64,000 bases of DNA, from contig NZ_SIRT01000017.1 of assembly GCF_004310325.1 (NCBI RefSeq), positions 1-64,000 on the forward strand, in the 5' to 3' direction. Below the pieces are notes generated by a model. The model was not told where the DNA came from. It searched no databases and was given only the letters and a program-made list of their open reading frames with translations. Source of the DNA: Hyunsoonleella flava (GTDB lineage: Bacteria > Bacteroidota > Bacteroidia > Flavobacteriales > Flavobacteriaceae). The position numbers and the translations under genes are program-made. Below are positions 28,702-38,783 of this stretch, piece after piece. The number at the start of each line of letters is the position of its first letter. Position 1 is the first letter of the stretch.

Positions 28702-29175
28702 TTAAAAAAGCGATTGTTGCTTGTAAGGGCTCTCATGCTCCAATAACCATTTTTTTCTATGAAGTCCGCCAGCATAACCAGTTAATGATCCATCGCTACC
28801 TATAACACGATGACAGGGAATGATTACCCACAACGGGTTTTTGCCATTAGCGTTTGCAACCGCACGAATGGCTTTTACGTCACCTAGTTGTTTGGATAGT
28901 TCTAGATAGGATATTGTTTTTCCGTAAGGGATTTGTTCCAATAGACCCCATACTTTCTGTTGAAAATCGGTGCCCTCTGGGTTCAACTTTAAATTGAATT
29001 GTTTGCGGGATCCTTCGAAATATTCTTTAAGTTGAATGGCGCAATCTTCTAATCCTGCAGGAATAATATCAGTAACCTTTTCTTCAGAATTAAGTATTGT
29101 TACAGATGAAATACCATCAATATCACCAGTAATTTTGGTAAACCCTAAAGGTGTATTGATGATACAGGTTTCCAT
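28702..29175 (-). CDS. ogt: methylated-DNA--[protein]-cysteine S-methyltransferase
   Basis: This suicide DNA-repair enzyme moves the methyl group from O6-methylguanine to its own cysteine. The 157-residue length fits Ogt. The active site is IPCHRVIGSDGSLTGYAGG, and the DNA-binding helix region FQQKVWGLLEQIPYGKTISY is intact. The start codon overlaps the stop of the CNNM gene by one base (TAATG), so translation is coupled. No AraC-like Ada domain is attached. Confidence 0.93.
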   Translation of the reverse strand: METCIINTPLGFTKITGDIDGISSVTILNSEEKVTDIIPAGLEDCAIQLKEYFEGSRKQFNLKLNPEGTDFQQKVWGLLEQIPYGKTISYLELSKQLGDVKAIRAVANANGKNPLWVIIPCHRVIGSDGSLTGYAGGLHRKKWLLEHESPYKQQSLF

Positions 29176-30260
29176 TATTCCAAGGGCTTTTCTTCTTCAA
29201 TAATACCCAATTTTTTAGCGCGAGCTTCCCAACTTTTTCTTGCCAAATGTTGAAGATCTGAAACGTTATCACTTTCATCCATTATTTCCATTCCTAAAAG
29301 TGTTTCAATTACATCCTCCATGGTTACTAAACCACTTACGGAGCCGTATTCATCTACCACTAACGCCATATGATTTCTACTTTCAACCAATTTTTCAAAA
29401 AGTGTTGGAATAGGGAGATTTCTGTTTACAACGATAATATCACGTTTCAGTTCTGATAGCTTTTTGGAGTTATTATCTAATGCCATCTCCTTAAAAATCT
29501 CATCTTTTAGCACGAGCCCTTTAATATTATCAGAGTCATCAGTATAAACAGGAATTCTTGAAAAGCGCAGGTTTAAATTGCGTTTAAAAAAATCTTCAAC
29601 AGTGGTGTTTTCATCTTCTGTTTTCATTACTGTTCTTGGAGTCATCACATCTTTTGCAAATATTTCTTTAAAGGTGAGCAGGTTTTTAATGATTTTGCTC
29701 TCATTTTCTTGAAACACGCCTTCTTCATGTGCAATTTCAGTCATTGCCATAAAGCCTTCTCTACTCAATACACTACCATGGCCTTTGCCTCCGATAAGTT
29801 TTGTTGTGAGTTGGAGTAACCATAAAATCCCGGTCCATTTCAAAGGGAAAATTAAAATCATTAAAGTTTTTGAAGCAAAATTTGCCAGTCCTTTCCAGTA
29901 GGTAGCACCAATAGTTTTCGGAATAATTTCAGAAGCTACTAATATTAAAAACGTCATAATTGCAGAAACAACTCCAACAGTATTAATACCCCAAAGTTCT
30001 ACTTTATAAGGCAGTTTTTCTGCTTCAATACCCACCATCATGGCACCTAAAGTGTGTGCAATAGTATTAAGTGTAAGGATGGCAATTAAAGGCTTATCTA
30101 CATCTTTTTTTAAATTTTCTAAAGTAGTGGCGTAGTCTTTTCCTTCCTGTTTTTTTACATTAATAAATGTTGGGGTAACACTCAGTAACACCGCTTCAAG
30201 AATAGAACATAAAAAGGAAAAGAAAATAGAAATGGTTGCCCAAAAAATTAGTGCGCTCAT
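29175..30260 (-). CDS. CNNM/CorC family membrane transporter (DUF21 + CBS)
   Basis: A 361-residue membrane protein. The DUF21/CNNM transmembrane domain (1-165) has about three or four helices and AEKLPYK and ASEIIPKTIGATY motifs. Two CBS domains follow (about 190-310, with VMTPRTVM and LVVDEYGSVSGLVTMEDV). The C-terminal CorC_HlyC domain is absent, a common short form in this phylum. Family members are linked to Mg2+/Co2+ efflux, and some T9SS-containing bacteria have GldE in this family. This copy is next to ogt rather than gldD, so I do not call it GldE. Confidence 0.87.
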   Translation of the reverse strand: MSALIFWATISIFFSFLCSILEAVLLSVTPTFINVKKQEGKDYATTLENLKKDVDKPLIAILTLNTIAHTLGAMMVGIEAEKLPYKVELWGINTVGVVSAIMTFLILVASEIIPKTIGATYWKGLANFASKTLMILIFPLKWTGILWLLQLTTKLIGGKGHGSVLSREGFMAMTEIAHEEGVFQENESKIIKNLLTFKEIFAKDVMTPRTVMKTEDENTTVEDFFKRNLNLRFSRIPVYTDDSDNIKGLVLKDEIFKEMALDNNSKKLSELKRDIIVVNRNLPIPTLFEKLVESRNHMALVVDEYGSVSGLVTMEDVIETLLGMEIMDESDNVSDLQHLARKSWEARAKKLGIIEEEKPLE

Positions 30261-30377
30261 TAAACAGGTTTTAGTTGTTGGCTAATTTACGAAATCAATT
30301 TTACTAAGTGCGATAGTGACTTTGTTCGATTTATAAATAAGTCGTATCTTGAAAGAAATATCTTAACCCTATTTGTT

Positions 30378-33167
30378 TTGGTAAAAAAATCGGCCTTATT
30401 GATATTCATTTTTTGTTTTTTGGGTTCTATTTATTCTCAAACCAAAGATTCACTAGACCTTAAAAATACTACCAAAAACACTTTCGCCGAAAAAATATAC
30501 CTACAGCTCAATAATTCTGTATTTACTAACGAGGAAACCATCTGGTTTAAAGCTATAGTTACAGACGCCAAAAACGTACCTACAAAGCTAAGTGGTATTT
30601 TGCATGTAGAACTTATCGATTTTGATAAGGAAATTGTAGCAACCAAAAAGTTAAAGTTAATAAATGGTATGGCCGACAATGGTTTTCAATTGGAGCAAAG
30701 CTATACTCCCGGACGCTATTTAATAAGGGCCTACACAGCATGGAATAAAAACTTTGGCGACGATTTTATGTTTAAGCAATACGTTAACCTAGTTCCTGCC
30801 AGTGGCAACCAACGACAATCGCCCATACAAAATATAACATTGTATCAAGTAGAAGAAGACCAACACCAAGTATTTGCCCAACTTTTCCCAGAACTTATAA
30901 AACCCAACTATAAAAAGGATGTAACGGTTTACATTAAAACCGAAACGTTTTTAGACACCATAGAAATTAAAAGAGAAAAGGGTTTTTATAAGTTACAATA
31001 TGTACTTCCTAAAGATGCTGTTTCGGTAAACCTAAAAATGAAACTAGAAGACACCAAGCTAAAAAACTTTCAAACAAGGGTAGAGAAAACATACAACAAA
31101 ACCATCGCTATAGATAGAGAATTTATAGACCTACAGTTTTTTCCTGAAAGTGGGAAGCTAATTGATGGTTTAACAGGTAAGCTTGCGTTTAAAGCACTAA
31201 ACTATAAAGGCTTGGGTAAAGAAATTAATGGTGTTATCGTTGATGAAAAGGATAATGTTGTTGCTACCATTAAAACCAACAATCTAGGCATGGGCTATGT
31301 GTTTTTTACACCACAATTGCACAAAACCTATTATGGTAAAATTAATTCTAAACACCATGTTTCCCGTAAGTTTGAACTTCCCAAGGTGTATGCAGAAGGC
31401 CATGTTTTAGGTATAACAGAAACAGCTAGTTACATGAATATAAATGTAACTTCCAAGGTTAATACCACCGATAATTATTGGATACAACTTAAATCCAAAG
31501 GCGTGATATTAAAGGAATTTCCAGTAACATTATCCGATGCTCCTTATAATACCTCGATACCTAAACAAAAATTACCCCAAGGCATACTCAATGTAACCTT
31601 GCTAAGCGAGAATAAAGTACCACTATGTGAACGTTTATATTTTCAACTTAAGGAAGCCAACAATTTAAATATTACCAAAGAAACCGATGCGCAATATTAC
31701 AGCCAGAGAGATAAAACGGCTCTTAAGCTTAAAGTCGCCAACAACAATGGACGACCAGTAGAGGCAAACCTTTCTGTATTAGTTGTAGATGAAAATCAAA
31801 TTGAACAAACCTAGCAATTTAAAGGGAACATTCTATCTTATTTTTTATTAAACTCAGAATTAAAAGGGCATATTGAAAACCCTACACATTACTTTAATAA
31901 TGATAATATTTACAGAAAACGAGACTTAGAAGCCCTTATGCTTACACAGGGTTGGTCCAATTATAAGTATAGCTTTAATGATGAAAACCTTATTTTTGAT
32001 ATACAACCTGAAACCACATTACGTGTTTCTGGAAAAGTACGTGCCATCTGGAATGAAAACAAATTACCTAAAAATGATGTGAATTTAATCTTAATGACCT
32101 CGGGTAAACCACCTGGAGTTTATACTCATAAAGTGGACAGTACTGGTAGTTTTGCTTTTGATTTATTTAGTCCTTATGGCGATAAGCTAGATGTTCTGAT
32201 AAAATCCACCAACAAAAAAGGGCGAGCTAAAGAATATTTTATTAAGATAGATGCACCGATACCACCGCCTAAAATTACCTATGAAAAAGAAGAGGTTATT
32301 GAACTTCCCGATAGCATTGTAAACCATTTTTTAGAGCTTAAAAAGCAAGAAAGACAAGCCGTAACGGGATTCGATTTGGATGACAGCACCGTAGAGTTAG
32401 ATGCCGTAGAACTTACAGGTTATAACGTAACACCCGAACGCGAAAAAGTGTTTAACCTACATGGGCCTCCAGATATCGTAATAGATAATGAACAACTCGA
32501 AGAGAGAGAAGAAAAATGGATGTCTGGATTATACGATCTCCTTTTTTTTAAATTCCGAGACGATATTTTTATGAGAAGTGTAGAGCGTAGAGGAACAAGT
32601 TTTGATATAGCCCATATCTATGGAACGGAATTTACTTTATTTTACATTGATGGCGAAGTGGTTATGGGTAGAGAATATTCTTTATTGCCCATTTTACCTG
32701 TTGAAAATGTAAAGAGTGTTGAAATTTTAAAACGACCTAGTGGGACATTTATGAATCATCTTATGGAAGCATTTCCTCGAATGAGTCCATTACTGAGACA
32801 AAAGATAGCAGCAAGTTATATAGGTGTTGTTAGTATATATACCTATGATGGTAATGGTATAGCATCTCTAGACCTTCCAAAAGGAATATTCCAAGGCCAT
32901 ATAACAGGGTTTTCTGCTACACCAGAGTTTTATCAACCAAAATATGAAACCTTAAAACCTGAGGATTGGGATATTCCAGATTTACGCCCAATATTGCATT
33001 GGGAACCTTCAATCTATACCAACAAAAATGGAGAAGCAAAAATTGAATTTTACAATGATGATAGTATTGGTGATAAACTTATTGTAGTGGAAGCCATTAC
33101 ACCTAATGGTAAAATCGGTTATTTTGAAACCACATATACTGTAGATAAGCGATTAGAAAACAATTAA
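30378..33167 (+). pseudogene. MG2/TonB-plug-like secreted protein, split by an amber codon
   Basis: One frame of 929 codons is interrupted only by a TAG at 31812-31814. Upstream (478 residues): a signal peptide (TTG start, VKKSALLIFIFCFLG) and an MG2-like beta-sandwich region (FAEKIYLQLNN, RYLIRAYTAW). Downstream, the same frame goes on without any other stop: a carboxypeptidase-regulatory-like fold, then a TonB-plug-like domain (about 790-850) that includes FYIDGEVVMG and VKSVEILKRPSG. Homologous flavobacterial proteins are about 900 residues and uninterrupted, so the TAG probably replaces a CAG or similar Gln codon. A restart at ATG 31938 would lack a signal peptide. Confidence 0.75.
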
Positions 33168-33267
33168 TTTCTTTTTTTAAAAGGATACTGCAGTTGTTTC
33201 AAAATGGTTATGTCATTTTTCAAAACGAAAGTATTAAAAAGGAATATTTAAAAAACACCTATAGTCA

Positions 33268-33301
33268 AAAAGCCATCAAATAAATAGTTTTGATGGCTTT
33301 T
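33268..33301 (+). terminator. intrinsic terminator
   Basis: AAAAGCCATCAAA pairs with TTTGATGGCTTTT around an 8-base loop. It lies 100 bp beyond the split gene and 28 bp before the stop of the convergent small secreted protein, and may serve both. Confidence 0.8.
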
Positions 33302-33328
33302 AACAGTATCTAAACATAAAAAGGTGGA

Positions 33329-33832
33329 TCAATTCTTTTTAATACTATTTAGTTTGGCTTTTGCTTCTTCCAAATTACGTTGTGCTTCAGCGAGTTCTTT
33401 CTCTGCATCTTTTATGTTATCGTTAGGACTATTACCTGAGATTTTATACTTTATATTTTTACCAATTCGCTCTACATGTTCAACAAATGTCTTATTGTTT
33501 GAAGAGTAATCCATATTCAATCTTAAAGACGTGCTTGTCAATTTACATTCAAAACTGTCTGAGCCGTGAGACCATACATAAGTTTTTCCTTTACTTGTTA
33601 AACCGTCCTCTCCTAGTTCGCTTAATAAATAATCTTTTAGTATTGCAAATCTCGATTTATGAAAACTTGCCTTAATTCGATAATCTTCATCGGTTTTACT
33701 TACCGAAATGGAACTGCTGTGAGTACCGCTGTAAACTTTTGGTGGTTTTGGAGGTTCTGGTGCTGAAGTTTGAGCTTTCGCATGAATTGAAAATAAAATA
33801 AATACTACTAGGGTTTTTACTAAAGTTTGCAT
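33329..33832 (-). CDS. secreted protein, function unknown
   Basis: This 167-residue protein has a signal peptide ending in AKAQ. A Pro-rich stretch (APEPPKPPKVYSG) follows, then a beta-rich middle and a charged coiled-coil-like C-terminus (DAEKELAEAQRNLEEAKAKL). I do not recognise a family. TACATTTG at 33883-33890 on the minus strand is a possible -7 element 51 bases upstream. It is monocistronic. Confidence 0.65.
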   Translation of the reverse strand: MQTLVKTLVVFILFSIHAKAQTSAPEPPKPPKVYSGTHSSSISVSKTDEDYRIKASFHKSRFAILKDYLLSELGEDGLTSKGKTYVWSHGSDSFECKLTSTSLRLNMDYSSNNKTFVEHVERIGKNIKYKISGNSPNDNIKDAEKELAEAQRNLEEAKAKLNSIKKN

Positions 33833-33983
33833 AACTGTTCGTTTTTTAATGATTAATAATTTTGACTAATTATTTGATGAGGCAAATGTAGCATCAGGTT
33901 TTAATAAAAACGAGGAAAACGCTAACGTTAACCTAGGATTAACCTACTTTAAGAATGGCATTAACGTAATTTAATTTGAGAAT

Positions 33984-34120
33984 AAATTTGGGCGTTCCCC
34001 ACAAGGGGTCGGGCCTACCTACCGGTAGGCAGGCTTTCGGTAGTCGCTCCTTCCTGCGTCAGGGGAGCTTCAACAAACCTGTGCTGAGTTTATCGAAGTA
34101 TGCCTCAATCCCTAACGTGG
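33984..34120 (+). repeat. dispersed intergenic repeat, copy R2, with nested modules
   Basis: Shared blocks in order: AATTTGGGCGTT, GGGTCGGGC, GGCTTTCGGTAGTCGCTCC, GGGGAGCTTCAACA and CAATCCCTAACG. Two modules interrupt the basic form: the near-palindrome at 34013-34034 (core CTACCGGTAG) and a GTGCTGAG...TCGAAGTA block at 34078-34100. Copy R4 has both modules at the same places. The 33833-34173 gap contains nothing else I can identify. Confidence 0.75.
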
Positions 34121-34173
34121 GCGCATCCGCCATTGCCAGTACAAAACCTAATAAACAAGACTCTTTTTGAAAG

Positions 34174-34860
34174 TTATACAACCTTAAATTCTAGCCCTAC
34201 ACCTCTTACGCTTTCTATTGAAATTGAAGCGTCTTCTTTAAAATATTTACGCAATCTACTGATGAAAACGTCCATACTTCTACCAGTAAAAAAATCATCA
34301 TTCTCCCAAACGGCATTTAGAATTTCATTGCGTTTCAAAAGTTGGTTTTTGTGTTCAAATAAGAATGAAATCAGTTTTGCCTCACGTTCGGTAAGCTGTT
34401 GTACAGAGGCGTTAATTGATAGCTGCAAGCGTTTTGTGTTAAACGTATATTTCCCAATCGCGATAGAGGTTTCGTTTGTGCGTATTACTCCCGATTTTGA
34501 AGCTCTTTTCAGTATGTTATTAAGGCGAAGTACTAACTCGTCAGCTTCAAATGGTTTTACAATATAATCATCTGCGCCCAGTTTTAATCCCTTTATTTTA
34601 TCGGCTTTCATTGTTCTGGCCGTTAGAAAAATAAAGGGTGTTTCAGGGTGTATTTCAATGATATCCTCAGCTAAGGCAAATCCATCTTTTTTTGGCATCA
34701 TCACGTCTAGAACGCAAATATCAAAAGCATCTTTTTTAAAAAGCTCTAGAGATTCCTTTCCATCTTTTGCCCAAGATACCTGAAAGCCAGAAATCTCCAA
34801 GTATTGTTTTAAAATACCTCCAAAATCTAAATCGTCCTCTGCCAATAATATATGTTTCAT
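34174..34860 (-). CDS. two-component response regulator, OmpR family
   Basis: A 228-residue protein with an N-terminal receiver domain (1-118: acidic pair EDD, phosphoacceptor Asp in VLDVMMPKKDG, Thr in FLTART, Lys in VKPFEADEL). The C-terminal winged-helix DNA-binding domain (about 130-228) contains FNTKRLQL and the recognition segment RSMDVFISRLRKYF. It follows the histidine kinase by 3 bp and forms a two-component pair with it. It resembles RprY of Bacteroides, with targets unknown. Confidence 0.93.
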   Translation of the reverse strand: MKHILLAEDDLDFGGILKQYLEISGFQVSWAKDGKESLELFKKDAFDICVLDVMMPKKDGFALAEDIIEIHPETPFIFLTARTMKADKIKGLKLGADDYIVKPFEADELVLRLNNILKRASKSGVIRTNETSIAIGKYTFNTKRLQLSINASVQQLTEREAKLISFLFEHKNQLLKRNEILNAVWENDDFFTGRSMDVFISRLRKYFKEDASISIESVRGVGLEFKVV

Positions 34861-34863
34861 TAC

Positions 34864-36255
34864 CTATGCTTTAAAAGGAATTTTAATTTTAAAAGCAGCA
34901 CCTTGTATGCTATTCTCAACAGTAATTTCTCCACCGTGTGCTTTTATAATCTGGCTAGTGTAATATAGCCCAAGCCCAAGCCCTTTTACATCATGTACCT
35001 CTTTGTTTCCTGCTCTATAAAACTTTTCGAAAATTTGAGAATGATGTTTGTTTGGAATGCCAATACCGTTATCAGAAATTAAAATAATCAAATTATCCGT
35101 AAAGTCGGCCTTAAAATCAATAACTACATCACCTGAGTTATATTTTATGGCGTTTTCGAGAATATTAAAAATTGCGGTTGTTACATAGAATTTATCTAAT
35201 AATATTTTATGATTATCAGTATTGATGTGGCGATTTAGAACAACACTATTATCTTTTATAGAGAGTTCAAAATCATCTAAAACCGTGTTAAGGTAATTGC
35301 TAATGTCAACATTTTCTTTATTGAGTTGAATTTCATGATAACCCAAACTATTATCTAAAACTTGATCTATTAACTTTTGAAGTCTTACCGTTTGTCTTTC
35401 GATGGTATTCACCGTAGCGTTTATAAGCTCGGGTTTATCACTGCCTTTTCTTAACATTTTGGTTGAAAGCCCAAGCGTAGCTAAAGGTGTTTTAAGCTCA
35501 TGTGTAATATTATTGATAAAATCGGTCTTTACATCTGCAATCTTTTTTTGAGAAATAAGACTTTTTATAGAATAATAAAGCAATCCTAGAACCAAAGCAA
35601 ATATTAAAACAGAAAGCGCCAAAATACCAGACATGCGCTTTAAAACTTCTGTTTCCCAACCTTCAATATCAAAATAATCTTGTATTACAATTTGAAATTC
35701 TAAGTTTATGGCTTTTTGTAAGCCATTTTCCTCATATGTTCGCTCAATATCCGTTGTAGTTTGGGAATTGTTAATGCCATAAGCATTCTTCAAATCAAAT
35801 GTTTCGCCTAAAAGGAAAAGGGTTTCAGCTTTTGTTGGATTAAATATTAACGTATCATTTTTAATAGAGTCTAGAATAATAATGGATTTAAGTCGCTTTT
35901 GAAATTTTATAGGGAAGGAAAGGTTTTGTTTTTCAAACGTCTCTTGACAAAGACTTATGTACTTCGCATTGACAGATTCTTGAACAATATTGATGCTGTC
36001 CAGAAGCGCACTTTTCTTTAAACGATTTAGTTTATAGTCAATCATCTGGTCCACTACAAAAGAGCCTACCACATCGTAGATAGAATCGAATGCGGCTACA
36101 TTATCATCAAACCGAAATATTTTGCGTTTAGTCTCCTGTACAAAAGCTTTTTTCTCTAGCTCATACGTGTTGTTGATGAGGTAGCCTTGTATAAAAGAAA
36201 GCGCAACAAGACCTAAGATTGCGCCAAAAATAAGAAAGCCAATATTCTTCTTCAT
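34864..36255 (-). CDS. sensor histidine kinase
   Basis: A 463-residue kinase with transmembrane helices at about 5-25 and 212-232, flanking a periplasmic sensor domain of about 185 residues. The cytoplasmic HisKA domain has the H-box FINNITHELKTPLATLGLS (phosphoacceptor His). The ATPase domain has the N box (NILENAIKYN) and G boxes (SDNGIGIP, GLGLGLYYTSQI). There is no HAMP domain. It is the partner of the response regulator 3 bp downstream, both downstream of hemB. TATTTTTG at 36260-36267 on the minus strand touches the start and could give a nearly leaderless mRNA. Confidence 0.92.
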   Translation of the reverse strand: MKKNIGFLIFGAILGLVALSFIQGYLINNTYELEKKAFVQETKRKIFRFDDNVAAFDSIYDVVGSFVVDQMIDYKLNRLKKSALLDSINIVQESVNAKYISLCQETFEKQNLSFPIKFQKRLKSIIILDSIKNDTLIFNPTKAETLFLLGETFDLKNAYGINNSQTTTDIERTYEENGLQKAINLEFQIVIQDYFDIEGWETEVLKRMSGILALSVLIFALVLGLLYYSIKSLISQKKIADVKTDFINNITHELKTPLATLGLSTKMLRKGSDKPELINATVNTIERQTVRLQKLIDQVLDNSLGYHEIQLNKENVDISNYLNTVLDDFELSIKDNSVVLNRHINTDNHKILLDKFYVTTAIFNILENAIKYNSGDVVIDFKADFTDNLIILISDNGIGIPNKHHSQIFEKFYRAGNKEVHDVKGLGLGLYYTSQIIKAHGGEITVENSIQGAAFKIKIPFKA

Positions 36256-36315
36256 ATTTCAAAAATAGAAGAAGTCTATGAAATAAAAAGGAAAACAAGG
36301 GATGTTAACCTTGCG

Positions 36316-37305
36316 TTAACTTAAAAGCTTAACAATGTCCTTTGCAAAATAAGAGGCTATAATATCAGCTCCAGCACGCTTAAACGCCGTGGTAGTTTCT
36401 ACCATAATTTGGTCATGGTCCAGCCACCCTTTTTCCGCTGCTGCTTTAATCATAGCGTATTCTCCAGATACTTGATATACCGCTAAAGGCACATCAACTT
36501 CGTTTTTAATTTCTCGAAGAATGTCTAAATACGAAATACCTGGTTTTACCATGACGATATCAGCACCCTCATCAATATCCATTTCGGTTTCCTTGATGGC
36601 TTCAAAACGGTTGCCATAATCCATTTGATAGGTTTTTTTATCCTTTGGAATGTCTTTTATATCGACCGGGGCAGAATCTAGAGCGTCTCTAAAAGGGCCG
36701 TAAAAGGCTGAGGCATATTTAGCCGAATAACTCATAATGCCTGTGTTGGTGAAGCCTTCATCTTCAAAGGCTTCACGGATGGTTAAAATGCGTCCGTCCA
36801 TCATATCACTTGGTGCTACAAAATCGGCACCAGCTTGGGCATGAGAAATACTCATTTCTGCTAATACTTCGGCAGTTTCATCGTTTACAATTTGGCCATT
36901 TTCAATAATACCGTCGTGTCCATATGCAGAATAAGGGTCTAATGCCACATCAGTCATCACTAACATATCGGGACAGGCGTTTTTTACGGTTTTAATGGCG
37001 CGTTGCATCAAGCCGTTTGGGTTTAATGCTTCTGCACCTTTATTGTCTTTTAAATTGTCTGGTACTTTTACAAAAAGCAATACCGATTTTAAACCTAGTT
37101 TCCAAAGCTCTTTTACTTCATTTTCTAATAAATCTAAACTGTAACGATAGTAATTGGGCATTGATGGAATTTCGTCTTTTACACCTTTGCCTTCCACTAC
37201 AAAAAGGGGCACTAAAAAATCATTTGGTGTAATTATGGTTTCACGAACTAAAGCACGAATGGCTTCATTGGTTCTTAGTCTTCGGTTTCTTCTTAATGGG
37301 AACAT
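36316..37305 (-). CDS. hemB: delta-aminolevulinic acid dehydratase (porphobilinogen synthase)
   Basis: HemB condenses two 5-aminolevulinate molecules to porphobilinogen. The 329-residue protein has both Schiff-base lysines (SAKYAS and MVKPG regions). The metal site reads DVALDPYSAYGHDG, with Asp instead of Cys, so this is the Mg/K-type rather than the active-site zinc type. The frame can be extended to a TTG at 37347, but ATG 37305 (MFPLRRNRRLR) is the conserved start. This leaves 26 bp after hemF. It is the last heme gene of the minus-strand cluster. Confidence 0.96.
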   Translation of the reverse strand: MFPLRRNRRLRTNEAIRALVRETIITPNDFLVPLFVVEGKGVKDEIPSMPNYYRYSLDLLENEVKELWKLGLKSVLLFVKVPDNLKDNKGAEALNPNGLMQRAIKTVKNACPDMLVMTDVALDPYSAYGHDGIIENGQIVNDETAEVLAEMSISHAQAGADFVAPSDMMDGRILTIREAFEDEGFTNTGIMSYSAKYASAFYGPFRDALDSAPVDIKDIPKDKKTYQMDYGNRFEAIKETEMDIDEGADIVMVKPGISYLDILREIKNEVDVPLAVYQVSGEYAMIKAAAEKGWLDHDQIMVETTTAFKRAGADIIASYFAKDIVKLLS

Positions 37306-37331
37306 AGTAAAATGTTTATCTATTGATGCGT

Positions 37332-38240
37332 TTATTTGTTTATCCAATCAGCAGGATTTTTCAAAACGTCTATTAATTTTTCTTCTTCACTTCCAGCTTC
37401 GGGATGGTGGTCATACACCCATTGCACATGTGGTGGCAAACTCATTAAAATACTTTCTATACGTCCGTTAGTTTTTAGTCCGAAGAGTGTGCCTTTATCG
37501 TGTACTAAATTGAATTCTACATAACGTCCGCGTCGAATTTCTTGCCAGTTTCTTTGTTCTTGAGAGTACGATAAATCTTTTCGTTTTTCAACAATAGGTA
37601 CGTAAGCTTCTAAAAAGCTATTACCAACTTCGGTTACAAAGTTATACCAATTTTCCATGGTCATGGTTTCAGAAGCTTTACAATAATCAAAAAATAAACC
37701 ACCTAAACCTCTGCCTTCATTTCTGTGGGCGTTGAAAAAGTACTCATCGCAACGCTTTTTGTATGTTGGATAAAACTCTGGATTGTGTTTATCGCAAGCC
37801 GTTTTACAGGTTTGATGAAAGTGTTTTGCGTCCTCTTTAAATAAATAATACGGCGTTAAATCTTGTCCGCCACCAAACCAACTGTCAATAATATTTCCAT
37901 CTTCATCATACATTTCAAAATAGCGCCAATTGGCATGAACGGTTGGCACCATTGGATTTTTAGGGTGCAACACTAAACTTAGGCCACAGGCAAAAAAGTC
38001 AACATCACCCACTTTAAAATAAGCTTGCATAGACTTAGGTAGTTTACCATGAACACCCGAAATATTGACACCTCCTTTTTCAAAAACGTTACCATTTTCT
38101 ATCACACGAGTGCGTCCGCCACCGCCTTCTGGTCGTTTCCAAATATCTTGTTGGAATTTGGCTTTTCCGTCAATATCTTCAAGTTTTGATGTGATGCGGT
38201 CTTGTAAATCTTGTATGTATTGGTAGAATTTATCCTTCAT
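37332..38240 (-). CDS. hemF: oxygen-dependent coproporphyrinogen III oxidase
   Basis: HemF converts coproporphyrinogen III to protoporphyrinogen IX using O2. The 302-residue protein has the family signatures PMVPTVHANWRYFE, FGGGQDLTPYY and GRYVEFNLVHDKGT. Its start follows the stop of the GNAT gene directly. Use of HemF suggests an aerobic lifestyle; hemN may still exist elsewhere. It is in operon order GNAT-hemF-hemB. Confidence 0.97.
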   Translation of the reverse strand: MKDKFYQYIQDLQDRITSKLEDIDGKAKFQQDIWKRPEGGGGRTRVIENGNVFEKGGVNISGVHGKLPKSMQAYFKVGDVDFFACGLSLVLHPKNPMVPTVHANWRYFEMYDEDGNIIDSWFGGGQDLTPYYLFKEDAKHFHQTCKTACDKHNPEFYPTYKKRCDEYFFNAHRNEGRGLGGLFFDYCKASETMTMENWYNFVTEVGNSFLEAYVPIVEKRKDLSYSQEQRNWQEIRRGRYVEFNLVHDKGTLFGLKTNGRIESILMSLPPHVQWVYDHHPEAGSEEEKLIDVLKNPADWINK

Positions 38241-38783
38241 CTATTCTATCGCTTTATAAAGTTCATACAACTCCATGTTCATGGGTGTTCCGCTAGTAGG
38301 AGTATATTCGTTCTTAAGTGTTTTAATATGTGTAAAATTACAATTTTCAGCAACTTTAACACTAGCTAAATTACTTTTATGCACTATGATTTGAAGTGTT
38401 TCAATATCTAAATTTTCAAAAGCGTAATCTGATAATTTCTGGATAGATTTTGTCATTAATCCGCATCCTTCTAAATTATAATCTATGGCATAGGCAAACT
38501 CGCCTTGTTTTTTTACCCAGTCTAATGCTTTGATGTAAACTAAACCAACTAATTTATGAGACTCATCTTCTCTTATAGTGAATAAAAATTCTTCTTTATT
38601 CTGAAACTGTTTCACTTTCTTCTGGACAAAAATATTAGATAAATCTGGCGTTAAATTTTGCTCTAATGTTTTTGGAAAATAAAGCTTTAAGCGGTGTTCG
38701 TTTGCTACACAAAAGTTACAAATAGCCCAAGCATCTTTTGGTTGAATAGGAATGATATGATATGCCCCTAAACTAAGTTGCAT
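38241..38783 (-). CDS. GNAT family N-acetyltransferase
   Basis: A 180-residue acetyltransferase of the RimJ/RimL type. The acetyl-CoA-binding region is about 85-130 (QGEFAYAIDYNLEGCGLMTKSIQKL) and the end has the KSNLASVKVAENCNFTH motif. It could acetylate a protein N-terminus or a small amine. Its start overlaps the stop of the EI24 gene by one base, and its stop abuts hemF. A role in heme synthesis is not implied. Confidence 0.88.
   Translation of the reverse strand: MQLSLGAYHIIPIQPKDAWAICNFCVANEHRLKLYFPKTLEQNLTPDLSNIFVQKKVKQFQNKEEFLFTIREDESHKLVGLVYIKALDWVKKQGEFAYAIDYNLEGCGLMTKSIQKLSDYAFENLDIETLQIIVHKSNLASVKVAENCNFTHIKTLKNEYTPTSGTPMNMELYELYKAIE

Noticed and set aside
29175-30260. Calling the CNNM gene gldE
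   Set aside because: Context (ogt, serine hydrolase, exonuclease) is not the gldD-ssb-mutY neighbourhood, and the family is broad.
31938-33167. Independent 409-codon gene after the amber codon
   Set aside because: The reading frame continues seamlessly upstream to the TAG, there is no signal peptide, and the split falls inside a coherent protein.
33976-34567. Open frames on the plus strand over R2 and antisense to the response regulator
   Set aside because: They translate repeat DNA or shadow a clear gene; no independent support.
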